From contig JASAND010012429.1 of NCBI GenBank assembly GCA_030248195.1, positions 19,208-83,207 on the forward strand: 64,000 bases of DNA, read 5' to 3'. Below the pieces are notes generated by a model, which had not been told where the DNA came from, searched no databases, and saw nothing but the letters and a program-made list of their open reading frames with translations. A program made the translations under genes and the position numbers. Positions 12,469 through 24,500 of the stretch are shown piece after piece (within the stretch, counting starts at the first letter, position 1; every line of letters begins with the position of its first letter). Origin of the DNA: Trissonchulus latispiculum. Lineage: Eukaryota; Nematoda; Enoplea; Enoplida; Ironidae.

Positions 12469-12539
12469 TGGTTGGTGGTTCAGTGGTAGAATTCTCGCCT
12501 GCCACGCGGAAGGCCCGGGTTCGATTCCCGGCCGATGCA
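12469..12539 (+). pseudogene. tRNA-Gly(GCC)-like sequence (pseudo-tRNA or SINE head)
   Basis: The body matches metazoan tRNA-Gly-GCC: A box GTGGTTCAGTGGTAG, anticodon loop CTGCCAC and B box GGGTTCGATTCCCGG. The acceptor stem is broken (5' TGGTTGG against 3' CCGATGC), and the anticodon stem has one mismatch (GCGGA for GCGGG). It sits within the Gypsy pol frame, so it arrived by retroposition. Likely a tRNA-derived SINE remnant. Confidence 0.7.
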
Positions 12540-12916
12540 CAAAAATATAGCACTTTTCACAAACAGCTTTAATCGATACACATACAACAGGAGGCTCAGT
12601 AAAGGCTATTACATCGGCTGATCGCACTAATCGAATCTTTTTCAAAATCTAGCTCCGGATCAAAACTAGCTCAAGTGAACATATATTGTTACTCTCTTTT
12701 TTAAGTCTATTTAATGTTACCCACTTTTTGAATACGCTACACTCATTCACAGGTTTATAACTTTATAGCTTATTCCGACTAACGTGTCGTACGGCATGAG
12801 CTTGTCGCAATAAATTGAAATTGTTTTAAATTTTGTCGAATGACGCGTACCTCTGACTTTATAAGTCGTTCCTGACATTACCCACCCATATAGTTTTGCT
12901 CACGAAATATTCCAAC

Positions 12917-14251
12917 TAAAGTCTGACCAAAAAATGTAGGGAGCGAAATTGTTTTGTTTATGCTGAATTACCGGTACATTTTTGCTGCAACAATGTATAC
13001 ATTTTCTGAACCGTCATGGCATGAACTTTCTTTTGGTTGAAAAAAATTGTTTTAAAAATTAAAATTCATCAAAAGAAGCCGATTTTTTAAGTTTTGAAAG
13101 ATCCGTAGAAGTCAGGAACTAGCCGTTCGGTGAAAAATTAGCCCATGTCCCAAACATTTTGAATCCCGAATATCAGCTCATTTCGTCAAAAATTGCGATA
13201 GTTATTCAATTTTTTCGATTTTCAAAAACCTTTGATCTTTGCCGCTTTTCCAACTTTGACTGGCTATTACTCGCGGCTCACTCAATGCAAAAAATTTTTA
13301 ATTGGATTTTCAGGACCGCTTTCGTGTTAGCTTTCATGTGATATATGTGGTTTTTCAAAATTTGAAAATCGATTTTTTCGAAAAATACCACTTTTTGACC
13401 CAAAATTTCGACAACGCGAATGCAGCAAAAGTGGGTAAAAATTACATTATCATAAAGTTTAATCTGAGCTGAATCCAACGATATAAAGTTTTCGTGGCTA
13501 CAGCTTAAATTACCCCAGCAACGAATTTTTAAACAATTTCCTATTTCAGCTGATTTCTGACAAGTTGTGCTATATTGTGCATTGATTTGCTGCAAATAGT
13601 GTAAACTAGCCAAAAACCGGCTAAAAAGCGAAATTGTTTAAAAATTCATTACGGGTGCAATATAAGTCGTAGGGGCGAAAACTTTATATTGTTGGATTCA
13701 GCTCAGATTAAACTTTATGATAATGTTACTTTTACCCACTTTTGCTGGATTCGCATTGTCGAAATTTTGGGTCAAAAAGTGGTATTTTTCGAAAAAATCG
13801 ATTTTCAAATTTTGAAAAACCACATATATCACATGAAAGCTAACGCGTAAGCGGTCCTGAAAATCTAATTAAAAATTTTTGCATTGAGTGAGTCGCGAGT
13901 AATAGCCAGTCAAAGTTGGAAAAGCGGCAAAGATCAAAGGTTTTTGAAAATCCAAAAAATTGAATAACTATCGCAATTCTTGACGAAATGAGCTGATATT
14001 CGGGATTCAAAATGTTTGGGACATGGGCTAATTTTACACCGAACGGCTAGTTCCTGACTTCTACTGATCTTTCCAAACTTAAAAAATCGGCTTCTTTTGA
14101 TGAATTTTAATTTTTAAAAAAATTTTTTCAACCAAAAGAAAGTTCATGCCATGACGGTTCAGAAAATATATACATTGCTGCAGCAAAAATGTACCGGTAA
14201 TTCAGTATAAACACAAGAATTTCGCTCCCTACATTTTTTGGTCAGACTTTA
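12917..14251. mobile_element. 1.3-kb palindromic element with about 600-bp arms
   Basis: Inverted ends TAAAGTCTGACCAAAAAATG / its complement. The arms stay alignable almost to the centre near 13580, with point differences only. No target duplication is apparent. No protein homology; short frames are by-products. Related pieces lie at 24.08 and 24.36 kb. Confidence 0.8.
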
Positions 14252-15922
14252 ATTAATCAACTCTCAACTCCTTTCAACGAGCGCAATTTTTAGACATTTG
14301 GGAATTGCACTGATTCTGCTGTGGGGCCAATGTTATTAACGTCTAAATCTGGGTTAAGTCGCTAACCCGGGTTTATTTCACATGTTGAAGATAGCAAAAT
14401 AAACCCGAGTTCTTTATGTTGATAACATCGGCCCTGATGTGAGTAATCCAAGACTTATTATATTGGCATATAATGGCATAATCGGCAGACAGACAGACAA
14501 TAATTGGCATATAGACTAAGCATAGAATATCAGTTGTGAAATTCTTAAAGTAGAACAAGCAAACTTCATAGCTATTTGGGTTTATGATGAAGGAAATCTT
14601 TGTATAAGGACAGTGAAGTCGCCAGAACACGTATTATGCTAATGAAAAATTGCAATAGCCTATCATAACAAGAGAAAATTAAAAAAATTATTGAAAATTG
14701 ACAAATTGATTCCGGTTTCGGTGTTTTAGAAAACGAACCTGATTTATGGTTCGTCCCTACCATTTGGAAAGAGAAGAGGGCTGAGGGCTCGAGCTGCAGA
14801 ATGTGGGGTGATCGGACTGAACGGATCAACAGTAGAAGGAGTGCGGATCCAAAGCCCCTCAAAAAGTGTTTGCAGTAACTTAAATCCTCAAATTCTCTGT
14901 CACCCAAAAATAGGGGGAGTTGTAATACTCTCCATCACATGAGGGTCAGAGAAAAGCAGAATGAATGACTGCTGCTGAAAAATGCCCACGTTTGGGCTAA
15001 ACATAAAAATAACACTGCCTGCCTAAAAATGTCAATTTCGAAAATGTCCAATAAACATTAGATCAGAGCTAACCTACTTAAGCAGTGGGACTACGCCTCC
15101 GGATTGAGCGATTAATCGGTGATATAGGACAAGCAATAAGCAACAGCACTTATCTGATCAACGGAGCAGAAATCCTGCAATTTAATCTATGCTTGTTAGT
15201 TTATTGAGTCAATAAGCACTGATAAATGAAAAACCATATTCGTAACATTCGTCGCGATTAATATAATTAATAAACAGCAAAAAATACAGAAACTAGAAAA
15301 GAAGCCTCAGAGAAGAAGAATTTAAACTTAGGTAAATCTTTAAAAATTGATTTACAAATATAGGCAATAAAAATATTCCGTTTATTGGTGAAACAAAGAC
15401 AAAACTAACTACTGACTTTGTCTCCAGCGAACTTTGGACACTTTGGACAAAAAATTTAAAAATGTTCAATAATCAGGCATTCTTTGGCTTAATGATTTTC
15501 GTCGTAAAACCAAGCTACAGTCAAAAGATTATTCTCCAAAATAACCAGCTAGCTACAATAATAATGGTTTTATACAAAACGGATAGTATTGCATGCATAG
15601 CATATTTCCACGAAAATATTCACATTATGTACAAATAAATAACTTACTAAGAACATAAAGGACGATATATACAGTTAGTTAATAAACATTATACCATACC
15701 ATACGGAGGGAAGAATCGAGTGTCGGGTACAGGCAGATCTTCAAAGAAAAGAGACATAGTAAATCCCTAGGGAATATTAGGCGCTGCCTCCGTTTAGTGT
15801 ATATCACACAATCGAATCATGTGCTATGGTTTGTTAAAGGGAACCAGTATTTCACAAAACTTGAAAAATATGATTTTTAATCAAGTAAAATCTAATACAG
15901 TATCATTTCATTAAATGATATA
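14252..15922. other. no gene recognised
   Basis: AT-rich sequence between two mobile elements; frames are short with no motifs. A GTTAAC-like pair (GGGTTAAGTCGCTAACCCGG) lies near 14352. Confidence 0.55.
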
Positions 15923-15930
15923 GTTCTCAG

Positions 15931-17378
15931 CAGGGTTTTTTTTGCGTCCAGAAGTGCGTCTGGACGCAAAGTTTCTTATCTTGACGCAACGAAATTTTAA
16001 CGGGACGCAAGCTAGACGCAACATTATTTCGGGAGAAAATTCACTTTTGTAAGAGTGAAAACTTTAAATGTTTCCAGTACCAATTTTTCCATATTTTCCA
16101 AAAATTTTCTCTGTTTCTGGGGGGCTCCGCCCTCCAGACCCCCTGGTGTTTTCCACTATGTCATCGAATGCCAACGCTTTGTAATGTGTCAGTACTTGTT
16201 GAGTTATTAGTTGAGTTATCTACCTGTATCGATACATTACAGGTCAAAGCCCATTATTAATAAAATTTGTAGCCGTAGCCGAATACCCAAATTTTTGGGA
16301 TCATGTAATGTAATGAGGTTCATACAATTGCATTAGCGCAGTTTTTAAATTCTAAATTTTGTACTTGACTGGATTTTCAAAACATTATCAGCTTCTGAGG
16401 GTTAATCCCTACCAAAAGTCAACCAAATTTGTAGAGCATCCAATTTTTGGTTTGGTTCATTTAAAGCATTCTAGCGCAGCCATCGAAAAACGTTTGTCCT
16501 TGTGAAATTCAGGCATTAAAGGATTAATCAATCGTATTCGTAACCAACGTTAATATTTCACTGTTTTTGCCTTTGATTAATGCTGCAGTACGCATCGCAT
16601 ACACGCACTTTGTTTATTGATTATTACTTCTCAAAATGCAAACAACTCAAAATTCTATAATTTACAAATGTAATTTACACAAAAATGCATTAGGTATTTT
16701 AGTTAAATGTATCTGATGACAAATTAATCTTTTTAATCATTTTCATTACGGATGTAACCGCAATTTCAAAAAATTTCTCCAACTTCTGGGGGGCTCCGTC
16801 CCCCAGACCCACCGCTGCTTGTTTATCATAATGTTTCTGGGATTCATTAGTTCTCTGAGTTTTCAAAACAGAATTACTCCCTTTGTTCTGAATGATATTA
16901 ATTTTATAGCTATTTATTTAACTAATTCTTAATTAGTTTAACTATAACATCAAAACATCTGAATAATGTGTGTCAATAATATCAAAAATTGATCATGATA
17001 TGTGTTAGATACAGCAGATTCGAATTAAATCGTTTTGAACATTTGCATTACGGATTTTTCCGTAATCGCAAAAAATTTTCTCAACTTCTGGGGGGCTCCG
17101 CCCCCCCAGACCCCCCGTCGTGTATATAGGGCATATTTCACATATTTTGTAATCGTGCATTACTTCTCAGTAGCATCACCGTTCTAATTCTTTTTTCATA
17201 CGATTAAATTATGTTTCACTAAAGAACTAATCTACATTTTTATAAAGAATGCAATTTTTGCATATAAAACACGCTAAAACAATAATTTTACCTGGACGCA
17301 AAATTTCTTAACGGGACGCAACTTAAAATTAGCTGGACGCAAGGTTGACGCAAATCCGAAAACCAAAAAAAAACCCTG
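15931..17378. mobile_element. hAT-like non-autonomous element, GACGCA-word termini, three G-rich hairpins inside
   Basis: GTTCTCAG at 15923-15930 and 17379-17386 (perfect 8-bp duplication). Inverted ends CAGGGTTTTTTTT / AAAAAAAACCCTG. Subterminal regions repeat TGGACGCAA / GACGCAA words at both sides. The centre carries three copies of an AAAATTTTCT...TTCTGGGGGG-CTCCG hairpin module at about 16115, 16783 and 17084. No transposase frame. Confidence 0.87.
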
Positions 17379-17386
17379 GTTCTCAG

Positions 17387-18326
17387 CCATCCAGAAGCTT
17401 ACATGCACGTTACAGAAAGGACGGAAGACAAAAATCACAATAGAGTCAGCTGCAATATGGTATAGGAAAGATAATCAATACATCAGATCAAAAATTAAAA
17501 CACAACCACAAAAGTATCACATGAAACAACATAGAACTGACAAAACTGATAATATCATAAAATTTGTACAGTTTTATAGGAAACAAATAATGAATAATAA
17601 GTTAAGGATAATTATTGATCAATTAATGTTCCTGAAAAATGAACAAAATCCACCTAACATATATACACACATAAAGGAAGCGGAACAGTTTCAGTTCAAA
17701 CCAAGCTAAAGCTGAAAGCAGTCAACAAAATATGTAACAACGTCAAAATCTGACTAATTTTGGTTAACAGCTACGGAACCAACGACTCTAGATTATAGAA
17801 TGGCATCTAAAAAATGGTAAAAACTTTAGAAAATGGTAAAGAGAAATGTTGAAAGTAGACAAACAGTAACACAATTCAGATTTGAACGAGAAAGAAAAAC
17901 AACCTGCAAAACATTGACACAGTCATTGGTTCTGGGCACTGCACAGATTTTGTTCTAATTTTGCCTGTCTTTGTACCTGCTCGCAAAATCTCGAACCGAT
18001 GGCAGAACCCTGACATTTACAAAAACCAAAAACTTTGCAGATTGTATCCACCTTCTTCTTAAAAAAAGAAAAGAAAAAGCTGCAGAAGGTAAGTCCAGAG
18101 ACTTCCCTCCGCTAATTTCAACAACTCTAAAACATAATACGTTCACAGTTCTGAGTTATGTCAGTAAAGTTCAACATTATTTGAATTTTGAACACGTTAA
18201 ATACAAAAAGTTTATACACATACATATATACACAACTACAACAAATCTCGCTGCATGTATGGTAACATTGATTTGGGGTATTCCAATTCCAATCCACACT
18301 GACAGCACCACTCTAAAGAAAATATT
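17387..18326. other. region 3' of the RNase T2 gene
   Basis: AT-rich sequence containing the presumed 3' UTR. A 62-codon frame at 17521-17709 and a 119-codon frame at 17971-18330 have no recognisable domain. Confidence 0.5.
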
Positions 18327-18509
18327 TTAAATAAGAGATGACACTTCCGGGTATTTAATATCCTCATTACTGGGGCACGGTTCTGCTCTATCGCCACTTC
18401 GTTTCATCCGCCTGTGAGTCAAATGATGGGAATTGTCCTGACAATCGAACAATTTCATGTCTTTAGAAAGGCAGAGTCTAACTTCACGCAAATATAGTGA
18501 TTTATCCTT
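18327..18509 (-). CDS. RNase T2 exon 9 (C-terminus and stop)
   Basis: Acceptor TAATTTTTCAG, then KDKSLYLREVRLCLSKDMKL and FDC (the terminal beta-strand with disulfide cysteines), then a basic tail with HRRMKRSG and a last CP. Stop TAA is the complement of 18327-18329. Confidence 0.88.
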   Translation of the reverse strand, partial: KDKSLYLREVRLCLSKDMKLFDCQDNSHHLTHRRMKRSGDRAEPCPSNEDIKYPEVSSLI

Positions 18510-21500
18510 CTGAAAAATTAAAAAACGCCATTAACAAAAAGTCTAAAACAGTCATACTAAAACACACAGGACTGAATTCATAAGCTGCTTGTTTCTGTTT
18601 GCAATCCCCAACTTCTTCAACAGGACCTGTTACTCTTTAGACTGCATTGTACTGTTAGACTGCTTAGTGTTGTTTCAGTTATTAGTTTCAATTTCAGTCG
18701 GCGGTCCAAGACGGTTTCAGTTTCAGTTTCAGTTTCAGTTTCAGGTCTCCTCCCAAAATAGTTTCAGTTTAAGTTTCAGTCGGGATCGCAAAATAGTTTC
18801 AGTTTGAGTTTTAGTTTCAGTTTCAGTTCATTCGAAAAACTGCAGATTCTATAGCCTTGAGACATAATATAATGCATAAATTTATGATTATTTATACTTC
18901 CACTGTAAAGTATTAACGAAAAACAGCTTTAAACATTCAAATCTTCATGTTTTGAGAAAAGACTGAAACTAGTTTCAGTTCGAGTTTCAGGTCTTTACCC
19001 AATCTAGTTTCAGTTTTCAGTCGGCCGCCTAAAATAGTTTCAGTTTCAGTTTCAGGTCTCCTCCCAAAATAGTTTCAGTTTAAGTTTCAGTTTCAGTGCC
19101 TGAAACAGAAACCGGTACAACCTGATACCTAGTTTCAGTTTCAGTTTCAGTGCCTGAAAATCACAGACTGCTGTTACTAAGCAATGTCTACAAGCAGTAG
19201 ACCTACCTTGTGGACTTCACAGGAAAGCAATGGTTTGTAGCCAAAGGTCTGTTTCACTGCATCAATAATCTCAGATGCCTATAAAAGTATACAAAAAGAT
19301 AGCAAATCACTAAAATGGAAACCAATTTAATTAAATGATTTAAATCTGATATTTCTATGTTCTTTCTCTGTCTATTAAACGTTTGGACAAAATACCTCAA
19401 GCACATGTCCAAGTTGTAGTTTGTTTATAGGCAGCAGTCGGCAAGATTCAAATTTCAAAAGCTTTTCATATAATGATAAATTAAACATGATTATTTCATA
19501 GTGTCTGAAAATAAAAAAATGGTCATACCTGATAAGTCTTACTCGAAGAAGGCACAATTCCTTGATTGGAAAGAGCTCTAAAATAGAGACATACATGAAA
19601 ATAAAGTTTGGAGTCCCGTACTTCCTGTGTTAAGAGCAGAACTCAGCACAGAGCAGTACCACAGATTCCTTTCCTAGCAGTAGCACAGATTCCAGATTCC
19701 AGTAGGCTACCGGAGCAACCAAAAAGGCTACCCGGGGTATTTTTGTCTAAAACACATCTGCCATATAGCAACACTTTAGCTTTAGTAAATGCTGCGCACT
19801 CGCTGGAATAACATTGGTCGTGTTTTTGCAGTAAGTACATTTTTATGATAACAGCCTATGAAATAGTAGTTGGAAGATGACCGTGCAATGGGATTTACCT
19901 CTGTGAGACCTTTAAATCGACATCCTTAGTTAAAATTTAGGGTTTATTTAGCTCAAGAAATAATAAATTGGTTGATTTCTGCAAAATGACAAGTTTTTGA
20001 CGCCAAAATAAAAAAGTTTGCTATATCTCGCGATAGGGTAAAGTCAAAAAATTTCTAAAGCAAAAATGTAGAGCTCAGCGAGATCTTTCGAATGAATACA
20101 GTCATAACTATACAGATACTGCACAATTGTGAGAAATTGGCAAAATCTGTCCTGAACGGAAACGTCGACTTTTTGAAAAGGAATTGCTCGGAGGATTTTA
20201 GAACGATAAAAGAACTTATATACAAGAATAAAAATGCTCGGGTGGAGCATGAAAAATGCAATATGGTTGACACTGGGTTTTAAGCGGACAGAGGACTAGG
20301 TTTTAAAACGTTAATATGGGAGGGGCAGGTTGTAAATGCAAGGAGGACTAGGTTAAAAGCGCACTAATATGGACCAGCTTCGCTGAACAACCCATATTCG
20401 CAAAAACTGTCCAGAGTTTCTATCGGCTGCTGCTTGCTATATATTGCTATTGGCAGTTCTTCGGAAAATTGTACGATTTGTCAGCATGGCCTGCAAGTAT
20501 GTGGTCGTGCTCTTATTATACAACTTAATAATACACGTACATACCGTCAACTGCTTTTCGCATTAACTTAACACAAGATTCTGCGCTGACAGTGCAGAAA
20601 AAAACACCTTGAACACCTTTCTATCAGAATTGCATTGTTTATTTGGAATAAGCTTTAATATTTCAAAATCGTCCCGCTTGCTTTGAAAGCAGAAGAATGT
20701 AGATATTACTCGTATGTCATGTGGAGTGGAGCATGAGTGACCGCGAATATGGGTTGTTCAGCGAAGCTGGTCCATATTAGTGCGCTTTTAGCCTAGTCCT
20801 CCTGGCATTTACAACCTGCCCCTCCCATATTAACGTTTTAAAACCTAGTCCTCTGTCCGCTTAAAACCCAGTGTCACCCATATTGCATTTTTCATGCTCC
20901 ACCGGAGCATTTTTATTCTTGTCCTATTTCATTTTTAAGGTTCTCAGTAAAAAGCAAAAACGTTAAAGCTGTGTGAAAGAAACTTTAAAAATTCCGCCAA
21001 CCATTAATCGTCAACCGAAAGTACAGAACAAAGAAGCTTGAAAAGTTCCAAGTTCTTCCTTTTTCTCTATTTTGACAGAAATCCAACATCCAGTACCCAT
21101 GACTGCAATAGTTTTAGTTGCTGTAGCATATAGCACTCTACTGCAGCGCAACCAAATGCAAACTTTATTGTCCGTGAAGGAAACTCATAAAACACAATTT
21201 GCAATGCTCTTCCGTACTTGTATGCTAAATTTCGGACGATTGCAACTTACCTGTAGCTAGTTATAGGCCGTGCTGTACTTCAGCAGCACTCTACTGCAGC
21301 GCAACCAGATGCAAACTTTACTGTAGGTGAAGGAAACTCATGCAGCACGATTTGCAATGCTCTGCCGCACTTGTGTGCAAAATTTCGGACGATTGCAACT
21401 TACCTATAACTAGTTATAGGCCGTGCTGTACTTCAGCAGCATTCTACTGCAGCGCAACCAGATGCAACCTTTACTGTCGGTCGTGAGGGAAACTCAAACG

Positions 21501-24500
21501 GCATGATTTGCAATGCTCTGCCGCACTTGTGTGCAAAATTTCGGACGATTGCAACTTACCTGTAGCTAGTTATAGGCCGTGCTATACTTCAGCAGCACTC
21601 TACTGCAGCGCAACCACATAGTAACATCGTAATAAGTATGCGAAACGTATCTATAATAGTTTGTCATGTCCTAAACTATCTGTATGCCGAATTTCAGATA
21701 CCAGTGACGAATGAATAACTTGTTATCGACGGTGCTGTGTTTGGGACAGCACATACAGCACGGTGGAAGCTAGAGAGTGCACCAACTAACATAGCTACAG
21801 TTCCCCCTTACTACAGACATAATTTTCACCAAGATTCATATGTTTAGCCGTTTACAGTAAGTCTACAGACAGCGTGCTATGGTTGCTGCATAATAGTACA
21901 GCACGATAGCAGCACCGCACAGAGCTGCGACTATGCTCATCGTGTTCAGCGACCCCGATAACCCTTATATGCGACCCACTATATGGCACAAAACAGCATA
22001 TTTAGACCTATTTTGACTAATTCCTGTAGAGTTGGAACTTAGAAATTTTCCCAAAATGGCTATTTGGCCGGACCAACTTTGGGCCGGCCGCCTGAACGGT
22101 GCAGGACCTAAATCAAAAATCGGCCAACGTTACGCACTAGTATCCCCTCCGTACTTGTTCATGCAACAAACCGCGTGTCTCTAGCTTGTTCCCTGAGCCC
22201 TGTGGGCGTGACACAAAATGGCCGTTTTTTGGCCAAAAACGCCGTCAGGCCACCTTTGGCCGGCCGGCCAGGTGGCATGCCGGGCCGGGCAGCGAAAACA
22301 TATAGCGCGGGGCACATGGGACCATATCGGCATTCAGAAAATATAAACCTTTCCGGCTGCAAATGCTCACATCTTTCAAACACCTCTGCACAAAATAGCC
22401 CTTTTCCAAGCGTGACTAACACAGAAAAAAACAAACGGACCTAACTTGTCCGGAAGCGAAAATTTCCAAAGTTGAAAATTTTGACCAAAACTTTTTTGCA
22501 ACTTGTTGTACTCGTCGTGTAGATTCCAGCGATACCAAACTTGCCGAGTTTCGTTCAGTATTGAGCTGGCACGGTGCTCGAACGAGTCTCATAGGGCCGC
22601 GCAGCGCCTTTTACACCCATATTATAGGGGGTCGCTCTCGCGCCCCCCTATAATTTGGAAAGTTTCACGAAATTTCATCTTGATTTGAGCCGTTAACGTA
22701 CAATACATGCCCAAAAGGAATCACCACCTTAGTCAGGCTACCGTTTGTGCGTATTTATGCATGCTTGCTTATGCCACCAATGCCACCAACAACAGCAGCA
22801 GCAACGATAGCACCAAATATCACAATTCACTGGTATATACTAGCAAGACTAAATAAATAACGATACAGAAACTAATACCATGAATAAGTGGAAAGCACCG
22901 CTGATATCGTATTCTTTTCCCACCCCACTGTGCAACGACTGACATTCGAGATAGTAAAATCTGGTGTTGGACTGAGATCAGCAGGTGGGTTCTACTTACT
23001 TGTCTATTGTGTAGCCTTTATGCAAATCCAAGCCTTCCCGGAAATAGTCCAGTTCACTGCTCAGACTACTCAAAATGGCAGCACACGAGCCATGCTTTTC
23101 ATACTCATGTTTCCTATAACAGATGCAGCTCTCCAAAGTAGCTAGTACGTTCATACAAATTAAAATAAATAATAATCTTGTTAACTGATCAATAATAAAT
23201 AGTAATATAAATAATATAAATTTAAAATAAATAATAATATAAAGTCTTCCTTCATGCAAAATGGTAATGCTAATTAATTATGCGTTGGACTGGCCAGGAA
23301 AACAAAATATTTTTATTTGCAAAGTTTTAGTGTAACTTTACCAAAGCGAATGAACGGATTTCTTAACCAGAAGATTAGGCCAGGCTTTTTCTAGTTCGCT
23401 TTCAATATCCTAGAAACAATATTCCGACAACATGTACTTTTCAATAAGCCATACATAACAAGGAAGTATTTCATACTTAATATCATTCATAAGAAAATAT
23501 TCAATTTTCTATCGATTCTGTTTAGGTTACCAAGTATTCAATATACTCCATGTGGTATTACTTTTTGACAACTGATTGATTTTTGTATAATTGATAACAT
23601 TGCAAAAAATTTTACATATCTAAATACAGCTTTTTAACTTGCACGATGCCCCTTTTTAGCCTACGCGACCGCGATCAGATAATAAGCATTGACATAGTTA
23701 GGTATCATTAGATTGAACGAACAGCGGCTTATGATAAATATAATAAAAACTAATGGAACACATAGTAACCCTTTTTGTAACCAACCTTTATCTTGTCCAC
23801 ATGAAAATGAATACTATTATTGCAGTAGAATGGATCATTGCCGTGACTATTCGAAGGCCTGAAGCAGCAAAGTAATTCAGAGAAAACGACATAAATGTTA
23901 AAGGCAACGATGACTAAAAAAAGTGCTTTTCAATGAAAAACGACAATCGTTGTCCAAAGAGTTGGAAATGGTTGTTGTTTTTCAGCCAGCTTTACAATCA
24001 AAGTTGTAAACGGGCCACACCCACCCTGTCGCAATCAAATCAATCGGCCCGCATGAAAATTTTCGGCCAAGAGTCAGCACTAAAATTCTGACCGAAAAAT
24101 GTAGAAAGCTAAATTGTGTGCTTCTAGATAGCTACCGTAAATATACTATAATAATATAGCTACCGAGTATAAAACTCTTACACTATTATGTACTGAACAT
24201 GCTAAGCATGCTCGGTTCGCTAAATCTGGACCCCTTCCCCTAAACATCTTGGGAGGGGGTGGGGGTCCCACCGTGAACTAATTATATGCTTTTATATCAA
24301 CGTGTATCTTTCGCAATTTAATCATTCGGTTTCATAATTTAAAAGTCGTGTTTTCGGAAAATAATTTTTCTCTTTTTGACCAAACTTTTGGCAATAGAAT
24401 GCAGCAAAACTACGAAATTTTCGTGGCTACGACTTATATTGCGTCCGTAATAAATTTTTAGACAATTTCCCTTATTTTAGAATATATACTGTATTTAAAA

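Larger units (their letters stand above)
11146..12652 (-). pseudogene. Ty3/Gypsy retrotransposon pol fragment (protease-RT linker to RT N-terminus)
   Basis: Minus strand. 12652-12061 encodes a pol region with PVRVANFFDKPVRLRKGS, typical between the aspartic protease and reverse transcriptase. 11539-11146 continues with LLLEYDDRFAKDDKDVG, then EIDT, a PIKQ-like block, EENI and a GVISPS-SSW-like block, the conserved entry into Gypsy RT. The two parts are separated by a 516-bp insertion bounded by 8-bp direct repeats, and the frame is continuous if insertion and one repeat are ignored. The fragment stops abruptly at 11145, where a foldback element begins, so palm and catalytic motifs are absent. 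A tRNA-Gly-like sequence is embedded at 12469-12539. Non-functional relic. Confidence 0.8.

Noticed and set aside
12469..12539. Functional tRNA-Gly gene
   Set aside because: Acceptor stem does not pair and it is embedded in a retroelement frame.
22159..22444. Overlapping 91- and 89-codon frames
   Set aside because: GGCC-rich repeat remnant, open on both strands, no domain.
22949..22999. A 3' continuation of RNase T2 exon 6 through a 28-nt intron
   Set aside because: Too short to splice; the real exon 7 at 19577-19529 fits phase and family.
22888..23145. Plus-strand 85-codon frame
   Set aside because: Antisense shadow of RNase T2 exon 6.
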